Shown here: positions 9,152-17,474 of the stretch, one piece after another | Layout of the letters: each line of letters opens with the position of its first letter | How positions within the stretch are numbered: position 1 is the stretch's first letter | Assembly (NCBI RefSeq): GCF_900108945.1 | Contig: NZ_FNYE01000013.1 | Span: forward strand, 124,001 to 188,000 | DNA: 64,000 nucleotides | Direction: 5' to 3' | DNA from: Paraburkholderia diazotrophica | GTDB taxonomy: Bacteria > Pseudomonadota > Gammaproteobacteria > Burkholderiales > Burkholderiaceae | Translations under genes and position numbers: made by a program | Notes under the pieces: generated by a model | Database searches by the model: none | Told to the model about the DNA's origin: nothing | The model's input: the letters and a program-made list of their open reading frames with translations, nothing else

Positions 9152-10327
9152 TCAGGCGCTCTCGAACAGACGCGTCAGCACGAACTCGCGATGACCCAGC
9201 GCCTCGGCCGATGTCCAGCGGCCATTCGCCGTCGCGAGCATCGACTCCAGCAGTTTGTCGCCGGCCTGATCGAGATTCTGTTCGCGCTGCAACAGACCTG
9301 ACACGTCGACGTCGACGTGCTCGCTCATCGTGCGCACGGTGCGCGGGTTCGCGCAGATCTTGATGACGGGCACGATCGGATTGCCGATCACATTGCCCTG
9401 CCCGGTCGGGAAGAAATGCACGGCGAAACCGGAGGCCGCGCACAACGTGACCATCTCCGCCGCCGCCGACGACGAATCCATGAACCACAGGCCCGAATGC
9501 GTCGGCATCTCGGCCTTGTCGAGCACGCCGTCCACGCGGCACTTCTTGCCGATCTTCTGGATATTGCCGAGCGCCTTCTCTTCGATCGTCGTCAGGCCGC
9601 CCGCGATGTTGCCCTTGGTCGGCTGCGATTCGGAGAGGTCATCCGTTTTCCAGCGGTTGATCATGTCCTGATAGCGGTCGAACATGAACTGGAAGCGCTC
9701 GCGCACCTGATCGTTCGCGCAGCGCGCCGCGACGAGTTGCTCGCCGCCCGTCAGTTCCGACGTCTCGCCGAACACGAGCGTCGTGCCGAGACCATAGAGC
9801 TTGTCGAACGCATTGCCGACCGTCGGATTCGCGCCGCAGCCCGACGTGGTATCCGATTCGCCGCATTTGGTCGATACCCACAGGTCCGAGATCGGGCACG
9901 CTTCACGTTCGAGCGACGTCGCGTACTGCACCATCTCCTTCGCCGCTTTGGATGCGCGCATGATCGTGTCGTGGTCGCCGTGCAGCTCGATGCCAAAGCC
10001 CATCACGGGCTTGCCCGACTTCGCGATGCCGTCGACGACGCGCTTGGTCCAGCCTTCCTCGATGCCGATCACGACGACGGCCGCGACGTTCGGATTGCAG
10101 CCCGCGCCGATCAGCGTGCGGAAATGCAGATCGAGGTCCGCACCGAATTGCAGGCGGCCATACGGATGCGGCAGCGCCATCGTGCCTTTGATGTTGTTTT
10201 CGACGGCTTGCGCGGCCGCATTCGACAGATCGTCGACGGGAAGAATGATCACATGGTTGCGCACGCCGACGCGTCCATTCGAACGGCGATAGCCGCGGAA
10301 AGTAGTGTTCTGGTCAATCACGCTCAT
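9152..10327 (-). CDS. suyB: UxaA-family lyase, large subunit; probable (R)-sulfolactate sulfo-lyase SuyB
   Basis: A 391-residue protein of the altronate dehydratase/galactarate dehydratase C-terminal family, encoded apart from its small SAF-domain partner, as in SuyAB. Features: GYRRSNGRVGVRNHVIILP at the N-terminus, then KCGESDTTSGCGANPTVG with two Cys, and ETSELTGGEQ. SuyAB cleaves (R)-sulfolactate to pyruvate and sulfite. The alternative is a sugar-acid dehydratase, but hexuronate genes are absent, and the linked ComC/SlcC-like dehydrogenases and sulfonate-type ABC transporter favour sulfolactate. The start at 10327 is preceded by AAAGAGA. It follows suyA by 96 bases. Confidence 0.72.
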   Translation of the reverse strand: MSVIDQNTTFRGYRRSNGRVGVRNHVIILPVDDLSNAAAQAVENNIKGTMALPHPYGRLQFGADLDLHFRTLIGAGCNPNVAAVVVIGIEEGWTKRVVDGIAKSGKPVMGFGIELHGDHDTIMRASKAAKEMVQYATSLEREACPISDLWVSTKCGESDTTSGCGANPTVGNAFDKLYGLGTTLVFGETSELTGGEQLVAARCANDQVRERFQFMFDRYQDMINRWKTDDLSESQPTKGNIAGGLTTIEEKALGNIQKIGKKCRVDGVLDKAEMPTHSGLWFMDSSSAAAEMVTLCAASGFAVHFFPTGQGNVIGNPIVPVIKICANPRTVRTMSEHVDVDVSGLLQREQNLDQAGDKLLESMLATANGRWTSAEALGHREFVLTRLFESA

Positions 10328-10423
10328 GGTGGGTCTCTTTGATCGGGCTCTGTTCAGTGTGGGAGTAGCTGGGGGCCAAAAAGGCGCGCGGGATGCGTGG
10401 GGACGCATGCCCCTCGCGCCGCC

Positions 10424-10777
10424 TTACCAGCGTTTCGTCTTGATGTTGTGCACGTGGGCGTGCTCGCCCGTCTTGATGGGCTGCACCACCTTGCCGATAT
10501 CGACGCCGTACTTGTAGACGGTGTCGCCCACGGCCATGTCCTTGAGCGCCACCTTGTGACCGATGGGAATGTCCTGCTTCGCGGAGACGGTGATGACCTC
10601 GTCGTCGTCCATGATCCACGCGTTCAACTGCGTGCCCGCCTTGATGCCCTCGACGACCGCGACACCCACGGTGTCTTTCGCTTCGTGCAGCACGATATGA
10701 ATCGTCCTGCGCTCCTGTGACGGGTTGCCGGAAGCTCCAGAACCCGTTTGCGACCCACCTGCTGCCGTGTAGCTCAT
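10424..10777 (-). CDS. suyA: UxaA-family lyase, small SAF-domain subunit; probable SuyA
   Basis: A 117-residue subunit with one SAF-like domain: HIVLHEAKDTVGVAVVEGIKAG, then DIPIGHKVALKDMAVGDT, KYGVDIGKVVQPI and the end HVHNIKTKRW. This is the separate small subunit of the family whose fused versions are altronate and galactarate dehydratases. A Gly/Ser-rich N-terminal extension of about 25 residues precedes the domain and is unusual. The start at 10777 has TGGAG eight bases upstream. It is the first gene of the operon suyA-suyB-symporter-slcC-comC and diverges from the GntR regulator gene. Confidence 0.72.
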   Translation of the reverse strand: MSYTAAGGSQTGSGASGNPSQERRTIHIVLHEAKDTVGVAVVEGIKAGTQLNAWIMDDDEVITVSAKQDIPIGHKVALKDMAVGDTVYKYGVDIGKVVQPIKTGEHAHVHNIKTKRW

Positions 10778-10846
10778 CGTTTGTCTCCAGTCTGATTGAC
10801 AGGTTGTGTTTCGTCTCCGTGCAAACCATCTTAGGCAGCACTCATC

Positions 10847-10872
10847 CATATGTCAACCATATCATCTATATG
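10847..10872. promoter_or_regulatory. Candidate GntR operator in the suyA-gntR divergent region
   Basis: An AT-rich island in GC-rich surroundings, with CATAT at 10847-10851 and ATATG at 10868-10872 as outer arms and a third ATAT copy between them. It lies 70 bases before the suyA start and about 130 before the gntR start, where a repressor or activator of both units would bind. The arms are short. Confidence 0.4.
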
Positions 10873-10998
10873 TGTTTGATGAATCGGATGAAGTAGAATA
10901 ATTTGGAACGAAGCGAGCAGAGCGGCATTGCGCTGCACCGGCAACAACAACGCACTAACAAGGCGCTGACGAAGCACCATGCACGAGAGGACACAGCC

Positions 10999-11784
10999 AT
11001 GAACACGTTGACGATCGGCTCGAACAACGCCAGCGGCACCATGGGCACGCCAACCATCGGCGGCACACGCTACAAGGAAGTGAAGAACGCGATGCTCGCG
11101 GCGCTTTCCGCGCAGGAATGGAAAGGCGGCGAGGCGATACCGTCGGAAAAGCGTCTCGCGGAACGCTTCGGCGTTTCGATCGGCACGCTGCGCAAGGCCA
11201 TCGACGAACTCGTCGCGGACAACATCCTCGTGCGCCATCAAGGGCTCGGCACATTCGTTTCACAGCACCAGCGCGACCGGCACTTCTTCCGCTTTTTTCG
11301 CATCGTGCGCCAGGACGGCGACAAGACCTACCCGACCGTGAGCCTCGTGTCCTTCAAGAAGGCCAAGGCGACACGCGAGATCGCCGCAATGCTCGGCGTC
11401 GAGCCGAACGCGCGCGTCTTCACGTTCGTCAACCGGCTCGCGCTGCACGGCGAAACGGTGATGATCGACAACATCACCGTGGCCGAAGCGCGTTTTTCCG
11501 GACTGACGGAAGGGATGCTGCGCGAGCGGCCGAGCACGCTGTACAACTTCTATCAGGATTCCTTCCACATCAACGTCGTCGGGACGGAAGAGCGCCTGCG
11601 CGTCGCCACCGCAGACGACGCGGAAAGCAAGCTGCTCGAAGTGCCGCACGGCACGCCGCTGCTCGAAGTGCGGCGGGTCGCGTACTCGTATCATCACGCG
11701 CCCGTCGAAGTGCGCATTTCCCATGTGAACACCGCGCGCTACGAATACGTCGGGCCGTCCGCGTCGCATGAAGAGCCGCTATAG
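10999..11784 (+). CDS. GntR-family (HutC/UTRA) transcriptional regulator
   Basis: A 261-residue regulator. The winged helix of the GntR type spans about residues 18-90 (KEVKNAMLAALSAQEW...IPSEKRLAERFGVSIGTLRKA...GLGTFVS). A UTRA ligand-binding domain of the HutC/FarR subfamily follows from about residue 110 (SLVSFKKAKATREIAAMLG...) to the end. The start at 10999 follows GAGAGG. It is divergent from the suyA operon and upstream of the sulfonate-type ABC transporter, so it is well placed to control both. The ligand may be sulfolactate or a related C3 acid (inference). Confidence 0.9.
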   Translation: MNTLTIGSNNASGTMGTPTIGGTRYKEVKNAMLAALSAQEWKGGEAIPSEKRLAERFGVSIGTLRKAIDELVADNILVRHQGLGTFVSQHQRDRHFFRFFRIVRQDGDKTYPTVSLVSFKKAKATREIAAMLGVEPNARVFTFVNRLALHGETVMIDNITVAEARFSGLTEGMLRERPSTLYNFYQDSFHINVVGTEERLRVATADDAESKLLEVPHGTPLLEVRRVAYSYHHAPVEVRISHVNTARYEYVGPSASHEEPL

Positions 11785-11830
11785 CCGCACGCGTTGCACG
11801 CTTTAAAGCGCTCGGCAATCACACGACAAA

Positions 11831-11857
11831 AGGGACGTGCCCAGCACGTCCCTTTTT
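11831..11857 (+). terminator. Rho-independent terminator after gntR
   Basis: A 10-base-pair stem (AGGGACGTGC with GCACGTCCCT), a 3-base loop and then five Ts. It is preceded by AAAA, so it could work in both directions. It separates gntR from the ABC transporter unit. Confidence 0.85.
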
Positions 11858-12054
11858 CACGTTTTCCCGCAGTTGCAATCGGCCAGGTCATCACCTACAC
11901 TCGACACTCATACAGATGAGTTAAATCACAGGGCACTTAACGCGCCGCCGTGCACGGTGCCCGACAACAGACCATCAAGGCACCGGGTTCCCGTCGCGCG
12001 CCGTCATGCAACGCTTCGCGGCGCGAACGAACGGAACTCAAGGAGACACTCGCG

Positions 12055-12156
12055 ATGCGTACCCCGCTTCATCGTCGTCCTGCACATCTGTTCCATCGTC
12101 AGCGGCCGCGTCCGCATGGCCGCGCGTCTGTCCGCGCGCGGTTCGCCATCGTTTGA
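12055..12156 (+). CDS. Short leader-type reading frame, 33 residues, upstream of ABC transporter
   Basis: A short frame with a strong ribosome-binding site (AAGGAG, 10 bases before the ATG) lying 118 bases before the ABC substrate-binding gene. The product begins MRTPLHRRPAHLFHRQRP and is very rich in Arg, His and Pro, with no domain. It ends 10 bases before a 12-base-pair hairpin. A functional small protein is possible, but the layout looks more like a leader peptide whose translation affects folding of the mRNA ahead of the transporter operon. Confidence 0.4.
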   Translation: MRTPLHRRPAHLFHRQRPRPHGRASVRARFAIV

Positions 12157-12166
12157 TTCCGTCGCG

Positions 12167-12195
12167 CGTGCGTACCGGCTTGCCCGGTGCGCACG
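12167..12195 (+). promoter_or_regulatory. Strong hairpin in the ABC operon leader
   Basis: CGTGCGTACCGG pairs with CCGGTGCGCACG over 12 base pairs (one G-T pair) with a 5-base loop. No T-run follows, so it is not a standard terminator. It lies between the short leader frame and the substrate-binding protein gene. Confidence 0.5.
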
Positions 12196-12274
12196 ATTGC
12201 CTGTCGCGCACTCGCACTATCCGACCGCCCCGCCGTGCTTTGTCACGCACGGCAACTATAAGGAGTGACCCGCA

Positions 12275-13294
12275 ATGAGCCTCCGCAGACTTGTCGTTTT
12301 CTTCTCGACGCTGCTCGCGCTGTGCGCGATGCTGGCAAGCGCGCCCGCGCGCGCCGAACTCTCCGAGATCCGCATCGCGCGGCAATACGGCGTCAGTTAT
12401 TTGCCGCTGATGATCATGCAGGATCAGAAGCTGCTCGAAAAACACGCGGCGCAACTCGGCGTGCCGAATCTTAAAGTGTCGTGGGTCGAATTCGCGGGCG
12501 GCAACGTGATGAACGATGCGCTGCTCTCCGATTCGCTGCAGATCGCATCGGGCGGTGTCGCGCCGCTCGTGCTGCTGTGGGCGCGCACGCACGGCACGCC
12601 CGTCGAAGTGAAGGCGCTCGCCGCCATCAATTCGATGCCGCTGCTATTGAACACCCGCAATCCCGCCGTGAAGACGCTGAAGGACTTCAGCAGCAAGGAC
12701 AAGATCGCGCTGCCCGCAGCGAAGGTGTCGATTCAGGCGATCACGCTGCAAATGGCCGCGGAAAAGGCATTCGGCACGGGCAATCAGGGGCAGCTGGATA
12801 AATACACGGTATCGCTCTCGCATCCCGACGCGCAGCAGGCACTGCTGTCGGGCAACAGCGAAGTGACGGCGCATTTCGGCTCGCCGCCGTTCCAGGAACA
12901 GGAGCTTGCGCACGGCGGCGTGCGCACCGTCGTCAATTCGTATGACGTGCTGGGCGGCAAATCGACGTTCAACCTCGTGTGGTGCACGTCGAGGTTCTAC
13001 CAGCAGAACCCGAAGCTCGTGCAGGCGTTCATGGCCGCGCTCGACGAAGCGGAAGCGCAGATCAACAAGGACAAGCACGCGGCGGCGCTCGCGTATCTGC
13101 GCATCAGCAAGGACAAAAGCAATGTCGCGGACATCGAGAAGATGATTTCGTCGCCCGACGTCGCCTTTACGACGACGCCGGAAAACACCGTCAAATACGC
13201 GGACTTCATGGCACGCACGGGTCTCATCAAGGCGAAGCCCGCTTCGTGGAAAGACATGTTCTTTCCGACCGTTCAATCGCTGCAAGGGAGCTGA
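12275..13294 (+). CDS. ABC transporter periplasmic substrate-binding protein, SsuA/TauA/NrtA type
   Basis: A 339-residue secreted binding protein of the NitT/TauT class. The signal peptide is residues 1-27 or so (MSLRRLVVFFSTLLALCAM, cleavage after APARA). The mature protein begins with the class pattern EIRIARQYGVSYLPLMIMQ and contains the NMT1/SsuA-like fold. AAGGAG precedes the ATG. It is the first gene of a three-gene transporter operon, with only two bases before the ATPase gene. The class carries sulfonates, nitrate, taurine or pyrimidines. Given the neighbouring probable sulfolactate lyase a sulfonate is likely, but this is inferred from position only. Confidence 0.85.
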   Translation: MSLRRLVVFFSTLLALCAMLASAPARAELSEIRIARQYGVSYLPLMIMQDQKLLEKHAAQLGVPNLKVSWVEFAGGNVMNDALLSDSLQIASGGVAPLVLLWARTHGTPVEVKALAAINSMPLLLNTRNPAVKTLKDFSSKDKIALPAAKVSIQAITLQMAAEKAFGTGNQGQLDKYTVSLSHPDAQQALLSGNSEVTAHFGSPPFQEQELAHGGVRTVVNSYDVLGGKSTFNLVWCTSRFYQQNPKLVQAFMAALDEAEAQINKDKHAAALAYLRISKDKSNVADIEKMISSPDVAFTTTPENTVKYADFMARTGLIKAKPASWKDMFFPTVQSLQGS

Positions 13295-13296
13295 CG

Positions 13297-14106
13297 ATGT
13301 CACGTACGCGCGCAGCAGCCAGATCCGATACGTCATCGCATGATGGCGCACCATTGCTCGATGTCAGCGGCGTCACGTTGCAGTACAAGACGCCGAAGCA
13401 TCTCGTGATGGCCACTTACCGCGTCGACTTCAAGGTATTCGAAGGCGACCGCTTCGTGCTGCTCGGTCCGTCCGGCTGTGGAAAATCGACGCTGCTCAAG
13501 AGCGTCGGCGGTTATCTGCCGCCGGCGGAAGGCACGATCACGCTGAAGGGCAAGACGGTCACCAGGCCCGGTCCCGACCGGATGATGGTGTTTCAGGAAT
13601 TCGACCAGTTGCTGCCGTGGAAAACGGTCAAGCAGAACGTGATGTTTCCGCTGCAGGCGTCGCATCGTTTGTCGGGACGCGAAGCGGAAGAGCGCGCGAT
13701 GCACTACATCGACAAGGTCAATCTGACGAAATTCGCCGACAGTCATCCGCACACGCTGTCGGGCGGCATGAAGCAGCGTGTGGCGATTGCGCGCGGCATG
13801 GCGATGGAGCCCGACATCCTGCTGATGGACGAACCGTTCGCCGCGCTCGACGCGCTCACGCGCCGCAAGATGCAGGACGAACTGCTCGCGCTGTGGCAGG
13901 ACACGCATTTCACCGTGCTGTTCGTCACGCACTCGATTCCGGAAGCGATCAAGGTCGGCAGCCGTATTCTCTTGCTGTCGCCGCATCCGGGCCAGGTCAA
14001 GGCGGAACTCGACACGGCAGCCGCCGGCGAAACGCCTGCCACGCTCGAAAAACGCATCCACCACATGCTGTTCGAAGACGAGATCGAAGAGGCCGAGAAT
14101 GTCTGA
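13297..14106 (+). CDS. ABC transporter ATP-binding protein, SsuB/TauB type
   Basis: The 269-residue ATPase of the transporter. Walker A is GPSGCGKST at about residues 57-65, the Q-loop follows in MMVFQEFDQLLPW, the signature is LSGGMKQR, Walker B is ILLMDEPFAALD, and the switch His is in FVTHSIPEA. The order and the QLLPW region match the nitrate/sulfonate/taurine subfamily. The start at 13297 follows GGGAG. Its last 8 bases overlap the permease gene, indicating coupled translation. Confidence 0.92.
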   Translation: MSRTRAAARSDTSSHDGAPLLDVSGVTLQYKTPKHLVMATYRVDFKVFEGDRFVLLGPSGCGKSTLLKSVGGYLPPAEGTITLKGKTVTRPGPDRMMVFQEFDQLLPWKTVKQNVMFPLQASHRLSGREAEERAMHYIDKVNLTKFADSHPHTLSGGMKQRVAIARGMAMEPDILLMDEPFAALDALTRRKMQDELLALWQDTHFTVLFVTHSIPEAIKVGSRILLLSPHPGQVKAELDTAAAGETPATLEKRIHHMLFEDEIEEAENV

Positions 14107-15019
14107 AGCTACTGCAACCGGCGCAGCACCCGTTCATTCGACGCGGCGCGATGCCGGCACGCGCACGCCGCGCGCCGAAATCATCCGCGAGCCGAGCGAC
14201 GCCGCGCATTTCCGCGTGGTCGAGAAACCGTTGTCGGCTTTCGAGCGGCTCTATAACCAGGGGTGGCTGCGCAAGGCGATGATTCTCGCCGTGCTCGCGA
14301 TCATCTGGGAAGCCTACGCACGCTGGCTGAACAATCCGCTGCTGTTCCCGACCTTCACGGCGACCGTCGAAGCATTGTTCCGCAGCATCGCGAGCGGCGA
14401 ACTGCCCGGCAAGGCATGGGCATCCATTCACGTACTGCTGATGGGCTATGCATGCGGCGTGGTGCTCGCATCACTGCTGACAGCGGCCGCGATCACATCG
14501 CGCATCGGCACCGACTTCCTCGAAACGATGACGTCGATGCTCAACCCGCTGCCCGCGATTGCGTTGCTGCCGCTCGCGTTGATCTGGTTTGGGCTTGGCA
14601 ATGGCAGCCTGATTTTCGTGCTGGTGCATTCCGTCACGTGGTCCGTTGCATTGAATACGCACTCGGGCTTTCTCTCCGTCAGCAATACGCTGAAGATGGT
14701 GGGCCGCAATTACGGACTGCGCGGCGGCGCTTACGTGGCGAAGATACTCGTGCCCGCTGCGTTTCCGAGCATCCTGACGGGCCTGAAGATCGGCTGGGCA
14801 TTCGCATGGCGCACGCTGATCGCGGCGGAACTGGTGTTCGGCGTCAGCTCGGGTTCGGGCGGCCTCGGCTGGTTCATCTATGAGAACAAGAACCTGCTCG
14901 ATATCGCCAATGTATTCGCGGGCCTGTTCACGGTGATCCTGATCGGCCTTGCTGTCGAGAACCTGATTTTTCGCGTGCTCGAACGGCATACGGTGCAGCG
15001 TTGGGGCATGCAGTCTTAA
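14099..15019 (+). CDS. ABC transporter permease, SsuC/TauC type
   Basis: A 306-residue inner-membrane permease of the binding-protein-dependent family with about six membrane segments from residue 60 onward. The EAA loop that contacts the ATPase is visible as YGLRGGAYVAKILVPAAFPSI around residues 203-223. The first 55 residues are a hydrophilic cytoplasmic extension rich in Arg and Ala, somewhat long for the family. It ends the operon; a clear terminator follows 36 bases later. Confidence 0.92.
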   Translation: MSEATATGAAPVHSTRRDAGTRTPRAEIIREPSDAAHFRVVEKPLSAFERLYNQGWLRKAMILAVLAIIWEAYARWLNNPLLFPTFTATVEALFRSIASGELPGKAWASIHVLLMGYACGVVLASLLTAAAITSRIGTDFLETMTSMLNPLPAIALLPLALIWFGLGNGSLIFVLVHSVTWSVALNTHSGFLSVSNTLKMVGRNYGLRGGAYVAKILVPAAFPSILTGLKIGWAFAWRTLIAAELVFGVSSGSGGLGWFIYENKNLLDIANVFAGLFTVILIGLAVENLIFRVLERHTVQRWGMQS

Positions 15020-15055
15020 AGGCTTTATCTGTTACCTGTTTTGATTAGAAAGAAA

Positions 15056-15089
15056 CGGCGGGCGCGATTGAATGCGCCCGCCGTTTTTT
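15056..15089 (+). terminator. Rho-independent terminator between ABC operon and fumarate reductase operon
   Basis: CGGCGGGCGC pairs with GCGCCCGCCG (10 base pairs, 8-base loop), followed by six Ts. It sits between convergent operons. Confidence 0.88.
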
Positions 15090-15106
15090 ATTGCGTCAGT
15101 ATTTTT

Positions 15107-16861
15107 TCAACCGCGAACCGCGCCAGTCTCCAGACTCTTTTCACGCTCATCCAGAATCGTTTCGCCCGGTCTGACGCGCGTGAATGTCACAGGCTCTTGC
15201 GATACGCAGATCTGTCCTTGCTCGCGGCGAACCGTCGTAAATGCCGAGCTGAAAAGATCGCCTGCATCGGGAAAGTCTTCTCTGAAATGCGCGCCCCGCG
15301 AGTTCTCGCGAGCAATTGCCGCTTCCGTAATCACCTGGCTGACCGATATCAGGTTCTTCAAATTGAGCCAGTCGTGCCATTGCAGATTCAACGCGCGATC
15401 GCCATCGGCAACGCCCGTGCGCATCAACTGGCCGTAAAGATCTTGCAAAGCCGCTCGCGCGCGAAGAAGCCCGTCGCCGTCGCGAATAATGCCGACGTCT
15501 TTCCACATGCATTCGTAGAGCGCTTCGCGAATGTGCTCCAGATCTTTTCCGTTCTGTTTGAAAGGCGCTTCGGCTTCGCTGACGGCGGCCCGGATTGCGT
15601 CATCGTCGGGGGCATGATATTCGCCCTGTTCGCTGACCCACGTCGCCATGCTGTCACCCGCAATGCCGCCGAATACGGTGGAGTTCGCGACGCCATTGCC
15701 ACCCAGACGGTTCGCGCCATGAACTCCACCCGTATCTTCGCCCGCCGCGAACAAGCCTGTGAGTTCCGTGCGGCAATCGGGCTGAAAAACCACGCCGCCC
15801 ATCATGTAGTGCGCCGTGGGCACGACTTCGACAAGACCGCCTGCAAGATCGAAGCCGCAATCGGCGCAGCGTTCCACCATGCCTTTGAACTGCTTGCGCA
15901 CCTTGTCCGGTCCGAGGTGGCCCATCTGAATGTACACGCCGCCATTCGGCGATGTACGGCCCTCTCGCATTTCCGAGTAAATGCCACGCGATACGATGTC
16001 GCGCGTCGCACGCTCGCCGCGCGCGTCATAGCGATGCATGAAGCGCTCTTTAGCGCCGTTCAGCAGATGACCGCCCGCGCCGCGCAAGCCTTCTTCGAGG
16101 ACCGTGCCCGTCATCCGCGTGTGACTTCCGGCGAGAAGCCCTGTCGGATGGAACTGCACCATTTCCATGTCGCGCAGCGGCAAGCCTGCGCGCAGCGCCA
16201 TCGCGAGGCCATCGCAACTCTTGTCGCCCGATGGCGTATGAAACCTGTACATCGTCGGGCCGCCGCCCGTCGCTAGCAGCACGGCTCGGGCCTGCACGAA
16301 TACGAACTGCCCCGAGCGCATGTCGATCATCAGGACGCCCGCGAGGCTCTTGCCGTCCCGGCTTCTGATCAACTCGATTGCGCGGTGCTCTTCGAGCCGG
16401 TTGATGCCACGGCTCCATACCTGCTCGGCAAGACGGTTGATGATCTCGATACCCGTCAGGTCGCCCTTGTGCACGGTCCGATCGAACGTCTGTCCCGCAA
16501 ATGCCTTTTGATGAATCGAGCCATCGGGATTGCGATCGAAAAAGCAGCCCAACTCGTTTTCGAGTTCACGAACGCGCTCGACGGCCGTGCTCACCAGTGT
16601 CCACGCGAGATCCTGATTCGACAGCCATTTGCTGCCCTCGATCGTGTCCATGAAATGACGCTCGACGGAATCGCCCGGCGCCAGTGCCACGTTATATCCG
16701 CCTTGTACCATGCGCGTGCAGCCGCACTTCCCTAACAATCCTTTGACAGCGACGGTAATCGAGAGCTGAGGCGCGGTCTGATGCGCGTGCAACGCCGCGA
16801 AGAGGCCCGCGCCGCCCGAGCCGAGTATCAGGATATCCGTCCGGATGTGCGCGATATTCAT
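15107..16861 (-). CDS. Succinate dehydrogenase/fumarate reductase flavoprotein subunit (non-covalent FAD type)
   Basis: A 584-residue FAD subunit of the SdhA/FrdA/aspartate oxidase family. Features in order: the FAD-binding LGSGGAGLFAALHA near residue 13, an active-site region with HPTGLL, FMHRYDARGERATRDIVSR with the catalytic Arg, and TAHYMMGGV. The segment that in SdhA and FrdA reads S-H-T-x-x-A-Q/E-G-G here reads GCTRMVQGG. Cys48 therefore stands where the covalently flavinylated His should be, and the FAD is probably bound non-covalently. The start overlaps the stop of the hydro-lyase beta gene by 4 bases. It is the last gene of a six-gene operon with iron-sulfur and anchor subunits. Confidence 0.87.
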   Translation of the reverse strand: MNIAHIRTDILILGSGGAGLFAALHAHQTAPQLSITVAVKGLLGKCGCTRMVQGGYNVALAPGDSVERHFMDTIEGSKWLSNQDLAWTLVSTAVERVRELENELGCFFDRNPDGSIHQKAFAGQTFDRTVHKGDLTGIEIINRLAEQVWSRGINRLEEHRAIELIRSRDGKSLAGVLMIDMRSGQFVFVQARAVLLATGGGPTMYRFHTPSGDKSCDGLAMALRAGLPLRDMEMVQFHPTGLLAGSHTRMTGTVLEEGLRGAGGHLLNGAKERFMHRYDARGERATRDIVSRGIYSEMREGRTSPNGGVYIQMGHLGPDKVRKQFKGMVERCADCGFDLAGGLVEVVPTAHYMMGGVVFQPDCRTELTGLFAAGEDTGGVHGANRLGGNGVANSTVFGGIAGDSMATWVSEQGEYHAPDDDAIRAAVSEAEAPFKQNGKDLEHIREALYECMWKDVGIIRDGDGLLRARAALQDLYGQLMRTGVADGDRALNLQWHDWLNLKNLISVSQVITEAAIARENSRGAHFREDFPDAGDLFSSAFTTVRREQGQICVSQEPVTFTRVRPGETILDEREKSLETGAVRG

Positions 16862-17472
16862 TTGACGTGTACTCCAAGACTCGTGAGCACGGCCGCGCGA
16901 CGGTCCGCTGCATCGTGCTTCACTGCGTCGTAAAGACTCCCGCCGTGGCTATCCATCGCCACCAGCAAGGGACCGAAGTTGCTGATCCTGAATCGCCACA
17001 AGGATTCGGGATTGAGATCGTCGAGATCGACGGCTTCGATCTGCTCGATCCACGTCGTCTCGAGCGCGGCCGTGCCGCCGATGATCGCGAGATAGACGCC
17101 GCCCAGTTCGCTGAACGCCGCTTGCGACGCTTCGCGCAGGCCGCCTTTGCCGACGATCATGCGCACGCCGTATTGCTCCATCAGCGGCCGCGTGAAGCGC
17201 TCCATCCGGTCCGATGTCGTCGTGCCGATACAGACCGGCTGATAGCCCGCAGGAAATTCGTCGCTGACGGGAACCTTGCGCACGTTCGGTGCCGTGTGAA
17301 TGACGGCATGACCGCGAAGATCGAAATGCGTCGTGCGCCCTCTGTCGAACATATGAATTTGCGTCGCGTCCCGAATGCCGTAAAGCGTTCGATGCAATGT
17401 CACCGTATCGTTCACACGCAACTGCCGGATCTGTGTCTCGTCGACGGGCGTGAATAGATCGTAGTGGGCCAT
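16858..17472 (-). CDS. Class I fumarase/tartrate dehydratase-type hydro-lyase, beta subunit
   Basis: A 204-residue beta subunit of the two-subunit class I (iron-sulfur) fumarase/L-tartrate dehydratase family, equal to the C-terminal domain of FumA. Typical pieces are the N-terminal VNDTVTLHRTLYGIRDA, then IHTAPNVRKV, PVCIGTTTSDRMERFT and GKGGL. Its length matches TtdB (about 200). The start at 17472 lies two bases after the alpha-subunit stop; its end overlaps the flavoprotein gene by 4 bases. The substrate may be fumarate, tartrate or a C-substituted fumarate such as mesaconate; sequence reading cannot separate these. Confidence 0.87.
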   Translation of the reverse strand: MAHYDLFTPVDETQIRQLRVNDTVTLHRTLYGIRDATQIHMFDRGRTTHFDLRGHAVIHTAPNVRKVPVSDEFPAGYQPVCIGTTTSDRMERFTRPLMEQYGVRMIVGKGGLREASQAAFSELGGVYLAIIGGTAALETTWIEQIEAVDLDDLNPESLWRFRISNFGPLLVAMDSHGGSLYDAVKHDAADRRAAVLTSLGVHVK

Positions 17473-17474
17473 TT

